A DNA stretch of 64,000 nt. Origin: DASYAN01 sp963727755 (GTDB taxonomy: Bacteria; Chloroflexota; Ktedonobacteria; Ktedonobacterales; Ktedonobacteraceae). The notes below the pieces were generated by a model that searched no databases, was not told the origin of the DNA, and saw nothing but the letters and a program-made list of their open reading frames with translations. Numbering within the stretch: the stretch's first letter is position 1; every line of letters starts with the position of its first letter. The position numbers and the translations under genes were made by a program. The stretch covers positions 19,580 through 83,579 of the forward strand of contig CAVSHN010000004.1 in the NCBI GenBank assembly GCA_963727755.1, read 5' to 3'. This document shows, one piece after another, positions 16,120-24,759 of this stretch.

Positions 16120-18577
16120 CTACCCTAAGTTCATCCGAGGAGGAACGAGCTTACTCTGTTTTCGCTCTTGCAACTGCTGCTGGATGAGCTTGGAATAGTA
16201 GCCATTACTGTGTAGCAATTCGCTATGCGTGCCCTGCTCTACGATCGTTCCCTGGTCGAGTACTAGAATAAGATCAGCTTTACGAATCGTGCTCAGGCGA
16301 TGGGCAATAATAACCTGAGTGCAGGCAAAAGATTTCAGATGTTCCGCCACACGTTGTTCTGTGATCACATCCAAACTACTAGTTGCTTCATCCAACAAGA
16401 GCATCGCCGGGTTATGCGCCACCGCACGAGCAATAGCCATACGCTGCCGCTGCCCACCCGATAATGCACTACCACCTTCACCAACAAACGTATCATAACC
16501 CATCGGCATCTTCAGAATATCGTCATGAATTGCAGCAAGCTTGGCGGCATGCATAGCCTGCTCCCTATTCATCGTGGGATTGTTGAGCGTCAAATTCTCC
16601 AGGATTGTTCCACTGAAAATCATAGAAATCCTGCATCACTACCCCGAATTGCCGTCGCACTTCCTGATATCGCATATGTTGCAATGGGATACCATCGTAG
16701 CTAATAGTGCCACTTGTCGGCACATAGAGACCCAGTAATAATTTACCAAGCGTACTCTTGCCAGAACCAGTACGCCCAACAATGGCAACTTTCTGTCCAG
16801 ATTTAATCGTCAGGTTGATAGAGCGAAGTACATCCTCACCATCAGAGCTGTAGCGAAAACAGACATCGTCTAGGTGAACATGCCCACTCAACTTCGGTGG
16901 CGATTGTAGCGCCTGCTGATGTTGCTCAGGCTCAGTGGCAGTGATATCAGTTAAGCGATCCAGATTAGCCTGTACAAGCTGTACCTGCTGTGCTCTCCCT
17001 ACTACTGACATGAGCGGCCCCAAGAAGCTACCAGCCAGCGCATTCAAGGCCAGCATAGTCCCCACGCTCATCGAGCCATTTAGCACTTGCGTGGCACCGA
17101 GCCAGAGCATGGCAAGCGAAGAAAAAGAACCCAGTACCGACATAGCTGCACCCACTAGCGAAGAAAAATAGCTACGGCGCACTGAGACACTCAACTGGTC
17201 AAAGAAATGGTTCGACCAACGCTTATAGACTTCCTCTTCAGCACCTGCCGCTTTTACTGTCGCAATACCGTTCAGTGCTTCGGCCAGATAACCCTGCGAT
17301 TTGCCTTGCAGGTTTAATTCCTGGCGTGCCATCTCACGAATAGGGTGATAAGTAGCCAAAACAAGCAATATATTAGAAAATCCAATTATAAGGGTAAGTA
17401 TCGTGAATGGTAGCGATTGCGAGAGCAAAATGAATAAATAGGTGATAACCATACTACTATCCAGTATTGTCCCAATCAGATTACCACTGAGTATATCGCG
17501 GATAGTCGCATTGCTTGCCATACGCGTCAATAAGTCACCACTTGAACGCTGCTGAAAGTAGTTATAGGGGAGCGATAGCAGATGCTTAAAAAAGCCTAGC
17601 ATCATATGGGTATCAATACGAGCACGTAAATATATAAGTAGCCATTCGCGCAGAAGTGTGGTGACTGTCTGTGCCATGAATAGAAATAGCATTCCCAATG
17701 CCAGGATGGTCATCATGTTGGTGATCCTAAACGGCAGAATTTGGTCCATGATCACCTTTGTCAGGAAAGGCGAGATGAGTCCAAAGAGCTGGAGAATGAT
17801 TGAAGCAATGAGAATTTGTACAAGCGATCCTGGTGCCTGCTTGATACCCTGAAGCACATAGGAACGCAAAGTTACCGTAGGAGGGGGGGAAGTGCAGTCA
17901 AAATTGGGACCTGGTTCGAGGGTAATAAAAATGCCAGTAAATCCAGCATCAAATTCCTCAGCACTCAGTCGTCTGCGACGTCCACCAGATGGATCTACAA
18001 CGATCACCCATTTTGGGGACCAGCGCTCAACAACTAGGAAGTGATTGAATTCCCAGTGCACAATAGCTGGTAGGAGTTTACCGCGTAATTCAGTGTGCTG
18101 GAGTGAAAAAGGCCTCACACGCATACCATAGGCACGAGCTGCTTTCACAATACCCAGGGCAGAGGTGCCATCACGACTAATGCCAAAGCGCGTTCGTAAC
18201 TCTGAAATCGATGTCTTGCGACCATGATAGGTGAGGATCATAGCCAGAGAAGCCAAGCCACACTCTACACTGCTCATCTGAGCTAACGGACGCACCCGCC
18301 TTGGAAGTATTTTGCGTACTCTACTAGATAAAGAGAAACGGCGATCCTTTGATGGACGCCCTTTTCGTGGCCGGATAGCTTTGATCAGTCTAGTTTCTTG
18401 ATCATATATGGCAGGACTAGATGGTATTCCCTTCCAAGAAGGAGGGACGGCTCCCCACTTTTTTTTTCCTAGACTGGATAAAGAGAAACGGCGTCCTTTT
18501 TGCCGTGGAACGACTTTCATTTGTTTGGTTTTTTGATCACTCACAGCTTTCATTAGCTTGGTTTCTCGATCTCGCAT
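16120..18577 (-). pseudogene. C39-peptidase-containing ABC exporter (PCAT), one frameshift
   Basis: A bifunctional leader peptidase and exporter for double-glycine peptides, in the cytoplasmic membrane. The long frame gives 670 residues: a basic 95-residue extension with a duplicated RFSLSS motif, a C39 peptidase with intact Gln100, Cys106 (SSVECGLAS), His179 (FNHFLVV) and Asp195 (DPSGG), a six-helix transmembrane domain, and Walker A (GRTGSGKST). One extra T near 16622 then breaks the frame. The following 167 residues contain LSGGQRQR, Walker B MLLLDEA and the H-loop, and join perfectly (VVMQDF-MIFSGTI). With one base removed the protein is complete at about 800 residues. It ends at a clear terminator. 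It is the only exporter near the leader-peptide cassettes. Confidence 0.85.
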
Positions 18578-18629
18578 AGAATAATCAGGCGCTATTTCCT
18601 CTTATGAAAGGCAATAACGCCTCCTCCTT

Positions 18630-18675
18630 TTTTAAAAGGTATAATATAACGAATTAGATATCAGCTGATATCATC
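18630..18675 (-). promoter_or_regulatory. Promoter region and palindrome upstream of the exporter
   Basis: A perfect 16-bp palindrome GATATCAGCTGATATC (18657-18672) is followed on the minus strand by an A/T-rich TTATATTATACC that can serve as a -10. The same half-site flanks (GATATCA...TGATATC) form the operator-like palindrome before higB at 3788-3803. Confidence 0.45.
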
Positions 18676-18729
18676 ACAACGATTTATCACACAAGCCCGC
18701 AGGCCATGAACAGGAATATGCATGTTCAA

Positions 18730-18776
18730 AGAGGGTTGTCCGTATCGGGATCATTAATCATGCCCGCCACAACCCT
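18730..18776 (-). terminator. Stem-loop after the HlyD-like gene
   Basis: GGGTTGT pairs with ACAACCC, with an inner CGGG/CCCG stem, directly after the stop codon of the membrane-fusion gene. Confidence 0.55.
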
Positions 18777-19421
18777 TTAATTTCCAAATAAGTTACCAAC
18801 CCCTGGTAAAAACGAGATCAGACGTTGCGATCCTACCTGTAGCTTCCCAGTCATTATGCTGCCAACATACTTAGTCGCAAAAGTAGGGTCCAGTTTGACC
18901 TCAACTACTATCGATGGCTGAGTAGTAGCAAGGGGAATATTTCCAAGATGGAAAAATGAACTCAAAGCTGCTGGACTCATCACACCAGGCATAATATGGG
19001 TAATCTGACTCTTGAGCGGCTGACCTGACGAACCGATGTTCAGGCTAATAGGCAATCCCGTATGCAGATTGCGTGCCTGCGCCGGAGGAAAGAAAAAGAC
19101 AGCTATGATCATAACTGGTACTGGCTTTGCAATCATTGATGCCGATTTCCCCGTTGCAGATGTTGACTTCCCACTTGCAGATACTGGCTTCCCAGAAGGC
19201 TGAGCAGCAGATTGAGCGATAACTATGCCTTGGGTTGTCTCATATATCGGCACCTGCTCACTCCAGACCACTAATGTTGCCGCAACGAAGAAAGTAAGCA
19301 ATGCCCATAAAAGGATGGTGATAGGCAAGGAGATAAAGCGAGGAACCTCATGCTTTTCCCGTCCCTCCATGTAGTGTTTTATCGCATTGCTACGAAATAT
19401 TGATTGGTTGAGTTCTGGCAT
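18777..19421 (-). CDS. Short HlyD-like membrane-fusion protein of the peptide exporter
   Basis: A protein of about 214 residues from ATG 19421 (a GTG start at 19466 is possible but weak). A cytoplasmic N-terminus (MPELNQSIFRSNAIKHYMEG) of the type seen in bacteriocin-exporter accessory proteins is followed by one transmembrane helix (ITILLWALLTFFVAATLVVW). A biotinyl-lipoyl-like half follows (EQVPIYETTQGIVIAQSAAQ), then a beta-barrel region (PPAQARNLHTGLPISLNIGS). The coiled-coil hairpin normal in HlyD is missing, replaced by a Ser/Lys/Ala/Gly repeat (SGKSTSATGKSASMIAKP). It lies about 200 bp upstream of the C39 transporter in the same direction and probably works with it. Confidence 0.7.
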   Translation of the reverse strand: MPELNQSIFRSNAIKHYMEGREKHEVPRFISLPITILLWALLTFFVAATLVVWSEQVPIYETTQGIVIAQSAAQPSGKPVSASGKSTSATGKSASMIAKPVPVMIIAVFFFPPAQARNLHTGLPISLNIGSSGQPLKSQITHIMPGVMSPAALSSFFHLGNIPLATTQPSIVVEVKLDPTFATKYVGSIMTGKLQVGSQRLISFLPGVGNLFGN

Positions 19422-19666
19422 AAGATAGTTTCCATCAGTCAATATTGAAAACGATAAGCAATCCACTACCTTCAGTATACTAATCCAAACAAACTACTGG
19501 TGATACTTAACGATAGCATATTCTCAATTTTAAATTAACTTTTTGAGTAAATACGATAGAATACACTTCGAAAGGGGTCTATTCCAGTCGTCAATGTGAG
19601 TATCCCTTTTTCTATGCTTGCTGTGCAAGCCAAGTTTATTTTTACATCTATTGAGGAGAGACATTC

Positions 19667-20331
19667 ATGAAACGTTTCGATCAAAAAAACTCATTCCATC
19701 GCTGGCTGCCTCTGTCATGGTAGCAGCAGCCACCCTTGCACCATTGCCAAGTTTTCTGACTTCTGGCAATATTTATGCCGCCACCAAATCACCAATTGGT
19801 ACTGTTGCCAAAATTGCTGACAAATCACCAACTGGTACTGCTGCCAAGGTTGCTGATGTATCACCAACTGGTACTGCTACCAAGGTTGCTGATGTATCAC
19901 CAACTGGTACTGCTACCAAGATTGCTGATGTATCACCAACTGGTACTGCTACCAAGATTGCTGATGTATCACCAACTGGTGCTGCTGCCAAGGTTGCTGA
20001 TGTATCACCAACTGGTGCTGCTGCCAAGATTGCTGATGTATCACCAACTGGTGCTGCTGCCAAGGTTGCTGATGTATTACCAACTGGTGCTGCTGCCAAG
20101 GTTGCTGATGTATTACCAGTTGCTAAAAATATCGCTAAAGACACTGCAAAGGGTGCTGCAAGTAATGTCCTTCACCCCGCCGTTGATAAGGTATTGGACA
20201 AAGCTTCCTCATCTCCCACTCCTACCCCCCCTGTCAATGCTGGCAAAGCGACCACTCCTGCAACGTTGACAGATGCCCAAGGGAAGCCTGTTGGTAACTC
20301 CCAAACGAGTCCAGTCACTACCGCCCAGTAG
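19667..20331 (+). pseudogene. Secreted 13-residue-repeat protein, frameshifted in a poly-A tract
   Basis: The natural start is ATG 19667 (MKRFDQK) behind TTGAGGAGAG. A run of seven A at 19683-19689 puts the rest out of frame; one more A would give MKRFDQKKLIPSLAASVMVA, matching the sister gene at 20450-23202. The remainder is a signal peptide (LAASVMVAAATLAPLPSFL), nine or so copies of a 13-residue repeat (SPTGTATKVADV-type, 39-bp DNA units, about 19790-20120) and a C-terminal segment (GKATTPATLTDAQGKPVG). The product would be exported. The A-tract could vary by slippage. Function unknown; a surface or matrix protein is possible. Confidence 0.6.
19790..20120 (+). repeat. 39-bp coding tandem repeat array
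   Basis: About eight and a half units of the form GTATCACCAACTGGTACTGC followed by TGCCAAGGTTGCTGAT, each encoding 13 residues. Neighbouring units are almost identical, so copy number probably varies between strains. Confidence 0.75.
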
Positions 20332-20392
20332 AGCAGCATTATGTAAAACACCTCTCATACTTTAGTAGAAGACCAGGGAGGTAGAAAGAGAG

Positions 20393-20418
20393 TAGCCGAT
20401 TGTTTGATCGGCTACTGC
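20393..20418 (+). terminator. Stem-loop between the two repeat-protein genes, copy 1
   Basis: AGTAGCCGAT pairs perfectly with ATCGGCTACT around TGTTTG. The identical stem-loop recurs at 23284-23309 after the second gene. Confidence 0.55.
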
Positions 20419-20476
20419 TGTGTCAATTCGAAATTTAGGAGAAAGATCCATGAAAGGTTTCAATCGAAAAAAATTC

Positions 20477-22447
20477 GTAACTATTCAGGGGGACTAGAAC
20501 GTAGGTCAAATAATCGAAAATGGACTGATAAGCGCTGGTAATTTCAAGCTTAACGAGTAGTACCTACAGTGGACATTCTGTGCCTAGCAATGGCATGACT
20601 TGACCCACTCTCTAGAAAAGCCAATTGAAGGAATGATGGCATTGACAAAAGATCAGAGGCAACAACAACCTCTAAGAGCAACAAAGTTGCTATCCCCTGC
20701 AGCAGAAAGGGTATTTTTAGACCTGAAGTGATAAAAGAGAGAAAGATCACGACACTCCAGATGGAGCCTGTAGCCCATCAGGAACCACTGGATAGCCCAA
20801 GAGTGCCTGTTCCAAAGACAGCAGCAGATTCTTGCCTTGCTTATGCAGGGTTGAGAGGTAGCCCCGAATACGGGCAAACGCCTGCGCCCCAGCTTCGCTG
20901 CGAAAGCAGCCCGAGATTTTCTGTTTTACCTTTAACATTCGAATATCACGTTCTGCCAAATTGTTGTCGAAAGATACCGCAAAATTGTCCAAGAATCGCA
21001 AGACCGCCTCTCGGTGTTTGCAGAGTCGATCCAGCAGATTGCGAGCTGAACTTTGTTTGCGCTTGCCTCGTTTGGGCAGGGGAGCCGCCTCAGGAGGGGG
21101 ATTGGCAGCATATCCGACGGCGATAGCTTGCTCGTAGCGACAGAGCAGCTCAGCTGAACGTTCGGCCTGTACACGCCTCTCTCCTTTGGCTTGAGCTTCT
21201 TGCACGGCTTCCTTCATCTCCAAGAGGACATGCATGAGATCCCCCGCCCACGTTTGCCCTTTTTCCTCTGCCTCATACTTGAGGTCGCGCAGATGATGCA
21301 CATTGCAGGATCCATGCTCACAGGTCTCATAGCTCCAATAGGTCACCCAGTCATCATGAACACTGATCCCCCGAAAAGCAGGCAAAATCCCAATCGCATC
21401 GGTTGCCTCTCGGCCTCGCTTGGCATGAACGGCATAGTGGGTCAGGGTCCCTGTTGAGCAACTATGCCACCATACCCGTTGGCCCGCGATATAACACCCG
21501 CTCTCATCATTGTGGGTCACCTCCGCATGCATGAGAGCCTGCTTGATTTGCTCTTCTATACCGACAAGCTTTTCGGCACACCGCTCAATCATCCTCTGGA
21601 TGGTTCCTCCACTCATTGGGCAATCCAACAGGTCTGCCAGGATTTGGGCTGTCCGCCCGATTGGTTGTAATTGCTGACAGCTCAAGTACAGAGCGACGGC
21701 CCCGATGTCTGCCCCATAGTGCACAGCGGCTTTGACCTCTTCTGGGAAAGAGGCCACCGTGATCGTGTTACATCTGGGACAGCATTTGCTCTCATTCTGA
21801 TGCTCGATGACCTCTCGCCGCTTGACTGGCAAGCTGATGACCTGTCTCTGCTCAGTCCTAATGCTCTCCAGCTGCCCCAAATCAGTAGAGCAATAGTCGC
21901 AGACGCTCACTTTATGAAACACGGTCTGGTCTGGATTTGCCACCAGAGAGAGCGTAGTACCTTGATGACCTTTTTGCCCTCCTGGCTTCTTCCCACTTCT
22001 CTTGCGCAAGCTCCTGGTCTTTTTCTGCCGCCCAAAACGATCAGAAGATGGCGGCAGACTACTATTGCTGCTATTCTTGTTCGTCTTCTCTTGCAGCTTT
22101 TCCACTTGCCCACACAGCTCTTCCAACTGTCCTCCCAACTCCTCAATCTGCTGGACCAAATGCCCCAATTCATCTTGCTGCTCGTTAATCCGTTGGGATT
22201 GAGTCCGCATGACTTCCTCTTGCTTATTGATCTTCTCTGCTTGCCGTCGAATGATCTCTTCTGCTTCCCTGACCTGTTGTTCGGGCGTTTTTCCTTCCGC
22301 TGATAATTCCTCCTGGATGTTCATACTCTCTAGTTTACCCCCTCTTATCCCTTTTTTCCATCCTCTCCCCCAATTAGGTCTTTCATCCCTCTTTCAACAT
22401 AGAGTGCAATTTTTCCCGTCCATTTTCTAGCCCCCCTGAATAGTTAC
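20477..22447 (-). mobile_element. Complete IS66-family insertion sequence
   Basis: The ends are GTAACTATTCAGGGGG (20477) and its inverse ending at 22447, flanked by the perfect 8-bp direct repeat AAAAATTC (20469-20476 and 22448-22455). GTAA ends and 8-bp duplications are the IS66 hallmark. Length 1971 bp with one transposase gene and no TnpA/TnpB accessory genes. The insertion looks recent because the repeats and target frame are intact. Confidence 0.9.
20747..22324 (-). CDS. tnpC: IS66-family transposase
   Basis: A 525-residue transposase. A long N-terminal coiled coil (about residues 15-85, EEIIRRQAEKINKQEE-type heptads) precedes NSSNSSLPPSSDRFG, the usual IS66 linker. Then come a CxxC zinc-binding domain (CDYCSTDL and CCPRCNT) and the DDE core with the first Asp in THNDESG, the second in SVHDDWVTYW and the Glu in NNLAERDIRM. 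It catalyses cut-and-paste movement of the surrounding element. It is intact and in one frame. IS66 elements usually also carry tnpA and tnpB; this one does not, as in the transposase-only subgroup. Confidence 0.92.
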   Translation of the reverse strand: MNIQEELSAEGKTPEQQVREAEEIIRRQAEKINKQEEVMRTQSQRINEQQDELGHLVQQIEELGGQLEELCGQVEKLQEKTNKNSSNSSLPPSSDRFGRQKKTRSLRKRSGKKPGGQKGHQGTTLSLVANPDQTVFHKVSVCDYCSTDLGQLESIRTEQRQVISLPVKRREVIEHQNESKCCPRCNTITVASFPEEVKAAVHYGADIGAVALYLSCQQLQPIGRTAQILADLLDCPMSGGTIQRMIERCAEKLVGIEEQIKQALMHAEVTHNDESGCYIAGQRVWWHSCSTGTLTHYAVHAKRGREATDAIGILPAFRGISVHDDWVTYWSYETCEHGSCNVHHLRDLKYEAEEKGQTWAGDLMHVLLEMKEAVQEAQAKGERRVQAERSAELLCRYEQAIAVGYAANPPPEAAPLPKRGKRKQSSARNLLDRLCKHREAVLRFLDNFAVSFDNNLAERDIRMLKVKQKISGCFRSEAGAQAFARIRGYLSTLHKQGKNLLLSLEQALLGYPVVPDGLQAPSGVS

Positions 22448-23283
22448 AAAAATTCATTCCATCGCTGGCAGCCTCTGTCATGGTAGCAACGGCCACTCTT
22501 GCACCATTGCCAAGTTTTCTGGCTGAAGGCAATGTCTATGCCGCCACCAAAATGTCAATTGGTATTGTTACCCAAAGTGCTAGTAAATCTCCAATTGATA
22601 CTTCTACCAAAGTTGCTGATGAATTGCCAACGGACAATGTTGCTAAAGTTGCTGATAAACCGCCAACGGACAATGTTGCTAAAGTTGCTGATAAACCGCC
22701 AGTTGCTAAAAATTTCATTACAAACATTATTGGGGATTTTATAAGAAAGGCTCTTAGCTCCTCCAGTAATAAGGCATCGGACAAGGGTCCCTCAACTCCT
22801 ACTTCTACCCATTCTATCGGTGATAAGGCATTTAGCAAGGGTCCCTCAACTCCTACTTCTACCTATTCTGCCGGTGATATTAAGGTTAACAATCTAGCTG
22901 TATTACTTGCCTCTAACACAGTCCATATCACGCGACACTACAAATGTTCCAACGATGCTGGGGGAACAACCATCCACGTTACACTTACACAGCAACCACC
23001 AGAAGTACCTAACACAGTAGTAGGCTCGAATACAGCTAATGTCATATGTGACAACCAATTCCATCCAGTCACCGTTCCGATCACTGCCGATAATAAGACA
23101 TCTAAATTCAATGCTGGCAAAGCGACCGTTACTGCAACGTTGATAGACGCCCAAGGGAAACCCGTTGGAGACCCATATACGAGTCCAATCACTATCATCT
23201 AAGTAGAACAGCAGCATTATCCAAAAGTACAAAGTACAAAACACCTCTCATGCTTTAGTAGAATGCCAGAGAGGTGGAAAGAG

Positions 23284-23309
23284 AGTAGCCGATTGTTTGA
23301 TCGGCTACT
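23284..23309 (+). terminator. Stem-loop after the second repeat-protein gene, copy 2
   Basis: Same AGTAGCCGAT / ATCGGCTACT hairpin as at 20393-20418, followed by the same TGCTGTGTCAATTC and a ribosome-binding site. Confidence 0.55.
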
Positions 23310-23342
23310 GCTGTGTCAATTCAAAATTTAGGAGGAATATCT

Positions 23343-23450
23343 ATGAAAGAACGTGGTTATTCCTTTGAGGTATTAAGAGCGCGGCTGCTCTACGGGCAAC
23401 GCATGCGCCAACGAAAAGAGCCTCCAAGAAAACGAGCCCTACATTGCTAG
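23343..23450 (+). pseudogene. Truncated start of a third gene in the repeat-protein series
   Basis: ATG 23343 follows TTTAGGAGGAATATCT, the same leader sequence as the two repeat-protein genes. It encodes only 35 residues (MKERGYSFEVLRARLLYGQR and a basic tail) before running into the truncated aminotransferase fragment. No family is recognised. The junction with the fragment suggests a deletion. Confidence 0.35.
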
Positions 23451-23830
23451 CCTTGCCAGCCGCTCTTTCACCTGCACCAGCGCCTCATCAGTCTTACAGA
23501 ATGAGAAGCGCACATAATTCTTGCAGATATCGATATGTTGCGGACTATAAAACGTCTCGGGAGGAATACAAGCCACACCAATCCCCTCGATCAGGTAGTG
23601 AGCGAATTCGTAAGGAGTTCCTTTGAATACGTCTGAGAAATCTGCCATCAAGAAATAGGTTCCCTCAGACATCGAATAGCGGAGACCACTACCTTCCATA
23701 GAGGACATGAGGAGTTGGCACTTGGCTTCATAGGTGGCACGAAGTTCGGCATAGTAGCTATCAGGCAGATTGAGCGCATAAGCTACAGCTCGCTGTGATG
23801 GATGATGAACCGGCCCAGGCCTCCTCATTC
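23439..23830 (-). pseudogene. 3' fragment of a PLP aminotransferase (partial duplicate)
   Basis: Minus-strand codons give about 120 residues from the SQRAVAYALNLPDSYYAELR segment to LARLAM, nearly identical to the C-terminus of the intact aminotransferase at 26008-27174. The N-terminal two thirds, including the PLP lysine, are absent, so the fragment cannot be an enzyme. High nucleotide identity implies a recent partial duplication. Confidence 0.8.
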
Positions 23831-24018
23831 CTGGGTACACGAGTACCAATCACCCCATTCCCTCCTTTCCGTTTTCTGATGCATCCATGAGAATTGCAAG
23901 ATATATGGGAAGAAGGTATCAAACTAGCAGATACACTCATCAATAGGGTGACGCTGCTATCTAGATGAGCAACAATCCATTTGTTTGATACCCTGATAGT
24001 TAGGAGGATACAACAGCC

Positions 24019-24642
24019 ATGCTTAAGTTAGTATATCTTACGTGGCTCTCTGAGGAACGTGACAAGTACATTTGGGAAGATCTGTATAACCACTCATGGG
24101 ACAAGATTATTGGGCGTATGTACCTACTCAAGGCTAATGCGAGTACCCGGCGTGTGTTTTATCTGATTAGGTCTAATGAGGAGGTTAAAGATTGTAATTA
24201 TCAAGATGCTCTCGCGGATTTTGAACAGGCGCTCTTGTTGCTTGCAAAAGACGGTGTCAGGAACAGTTACTATATCTGTGCTCTGTCTGATAAAGCGATG
24301 ACACAGTGCTTCTTGGGACACTATGAAGCAGCACTTACGACGATTAATCGAGCACTTGCCATGAGTCACAATGATGATGAGATACTCAATAATCGAGGTG
24401 CGATTCTTGTTCTGGCTGGTGCCTACTCAGAGGCGCTGGATGTTCTTCATGCGCAACTAGAAAAAAATCCACAGGATAGCTATCTTCGTTTCACACTGGC
24501 AACGTGTCTGCTCCATATGGAACGCTACCCTGAGGCTATTGCCGCTTATGAGCAAGTAATCACTAAAGAGGGCCGTTTGGAAAACGATGCAGGCCTCATC
24601 GCGGCTCGCCAAGGTCGGCAGCCCGATTGGGACAATCTCTAG
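24019..24642 (+). CDS. Tetratricopeptide-repeat protein
   Basis: A 207-residue soluble protein starting at ATG 24019 after TTAGGAGGATA. The C-terminal two thirds consist of TPR helices: DALADFEQALLLLAKDG, a repeat around ALTTINRALAMSHND, then ILNNRGAILVLAGAYSEALD and YPEAIAAYEQVITKEG. TPRs mediate protein-protein contacts. The N-terminal 55 residues (LTWLSEERDKYIWEDLYNHS) match no family I recognise. It stands alone between the aminotransferase fragment and the Rpn gene, so the partner cannot be inferred. Confidence 0.75.
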   Translation: MLKLVYLTWLSEERDKYIWEDLYNHSWDKIIGRMYLLKANASTRRVFYLIRSNEEVKDCNYQDALADFEQALLLLAKDGVRNSYYICALSDKAMTQCFLGHYEAALTTINRALAMSHNDDEILNNRGAILVLAGAYSEALDVLHAQLEKNPQDSYLRFTLATCLLHMERYPEAIAAYEQVITKEGRLENDAGLIAARQGRQPDWDNL

Positions 24643-24759
24643 ACGCACCCTAAGAACCTTGCAACCTACACTTGTCCCAGAGCGTTGGCAGATGGGTTGC
24701 GGCCTTGCTGCTTCAACATTCTGAAATGGAGCAGCAAGGCTGTAACCAGGATTGGCTCT

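Larger units (their letters stand above)
20450..23202 (+). pseudogene. Secreted repeat protein interrupted by IS66-family insertion
   Basis: ATG 20450 (behind AGGAGAAAG) encodes MKGFNRKKF and is then cut by the IS at 20477-22447. Removing the element plus one copy of the 8-bp duplication restores one frame: MKGFNRKKFIPSLAASVMVA and onward. The protein has a signal peptide, repeats of PTDNVAKVADK-type (shorter than in the sister gene), two SKGPSTPTST repeats and a C-terminal Ig-like region of about 110 residues (from VNNLAVLLASNTVHITRHYK to GKPVGDPYTSPITII). The sister gene at 19667 lacks most of that region. The intact ancestor was probably an exported surface protein. The insertion inactivates the N-terminus. 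Confidence 0.75.

Noticed and set aside
19790..20120. Regular 39-bp repeats that could suggest a CRISPR array
   Set aside because: Units are contiguous without spacers and encode a 13-residue protein repeat in one frame.
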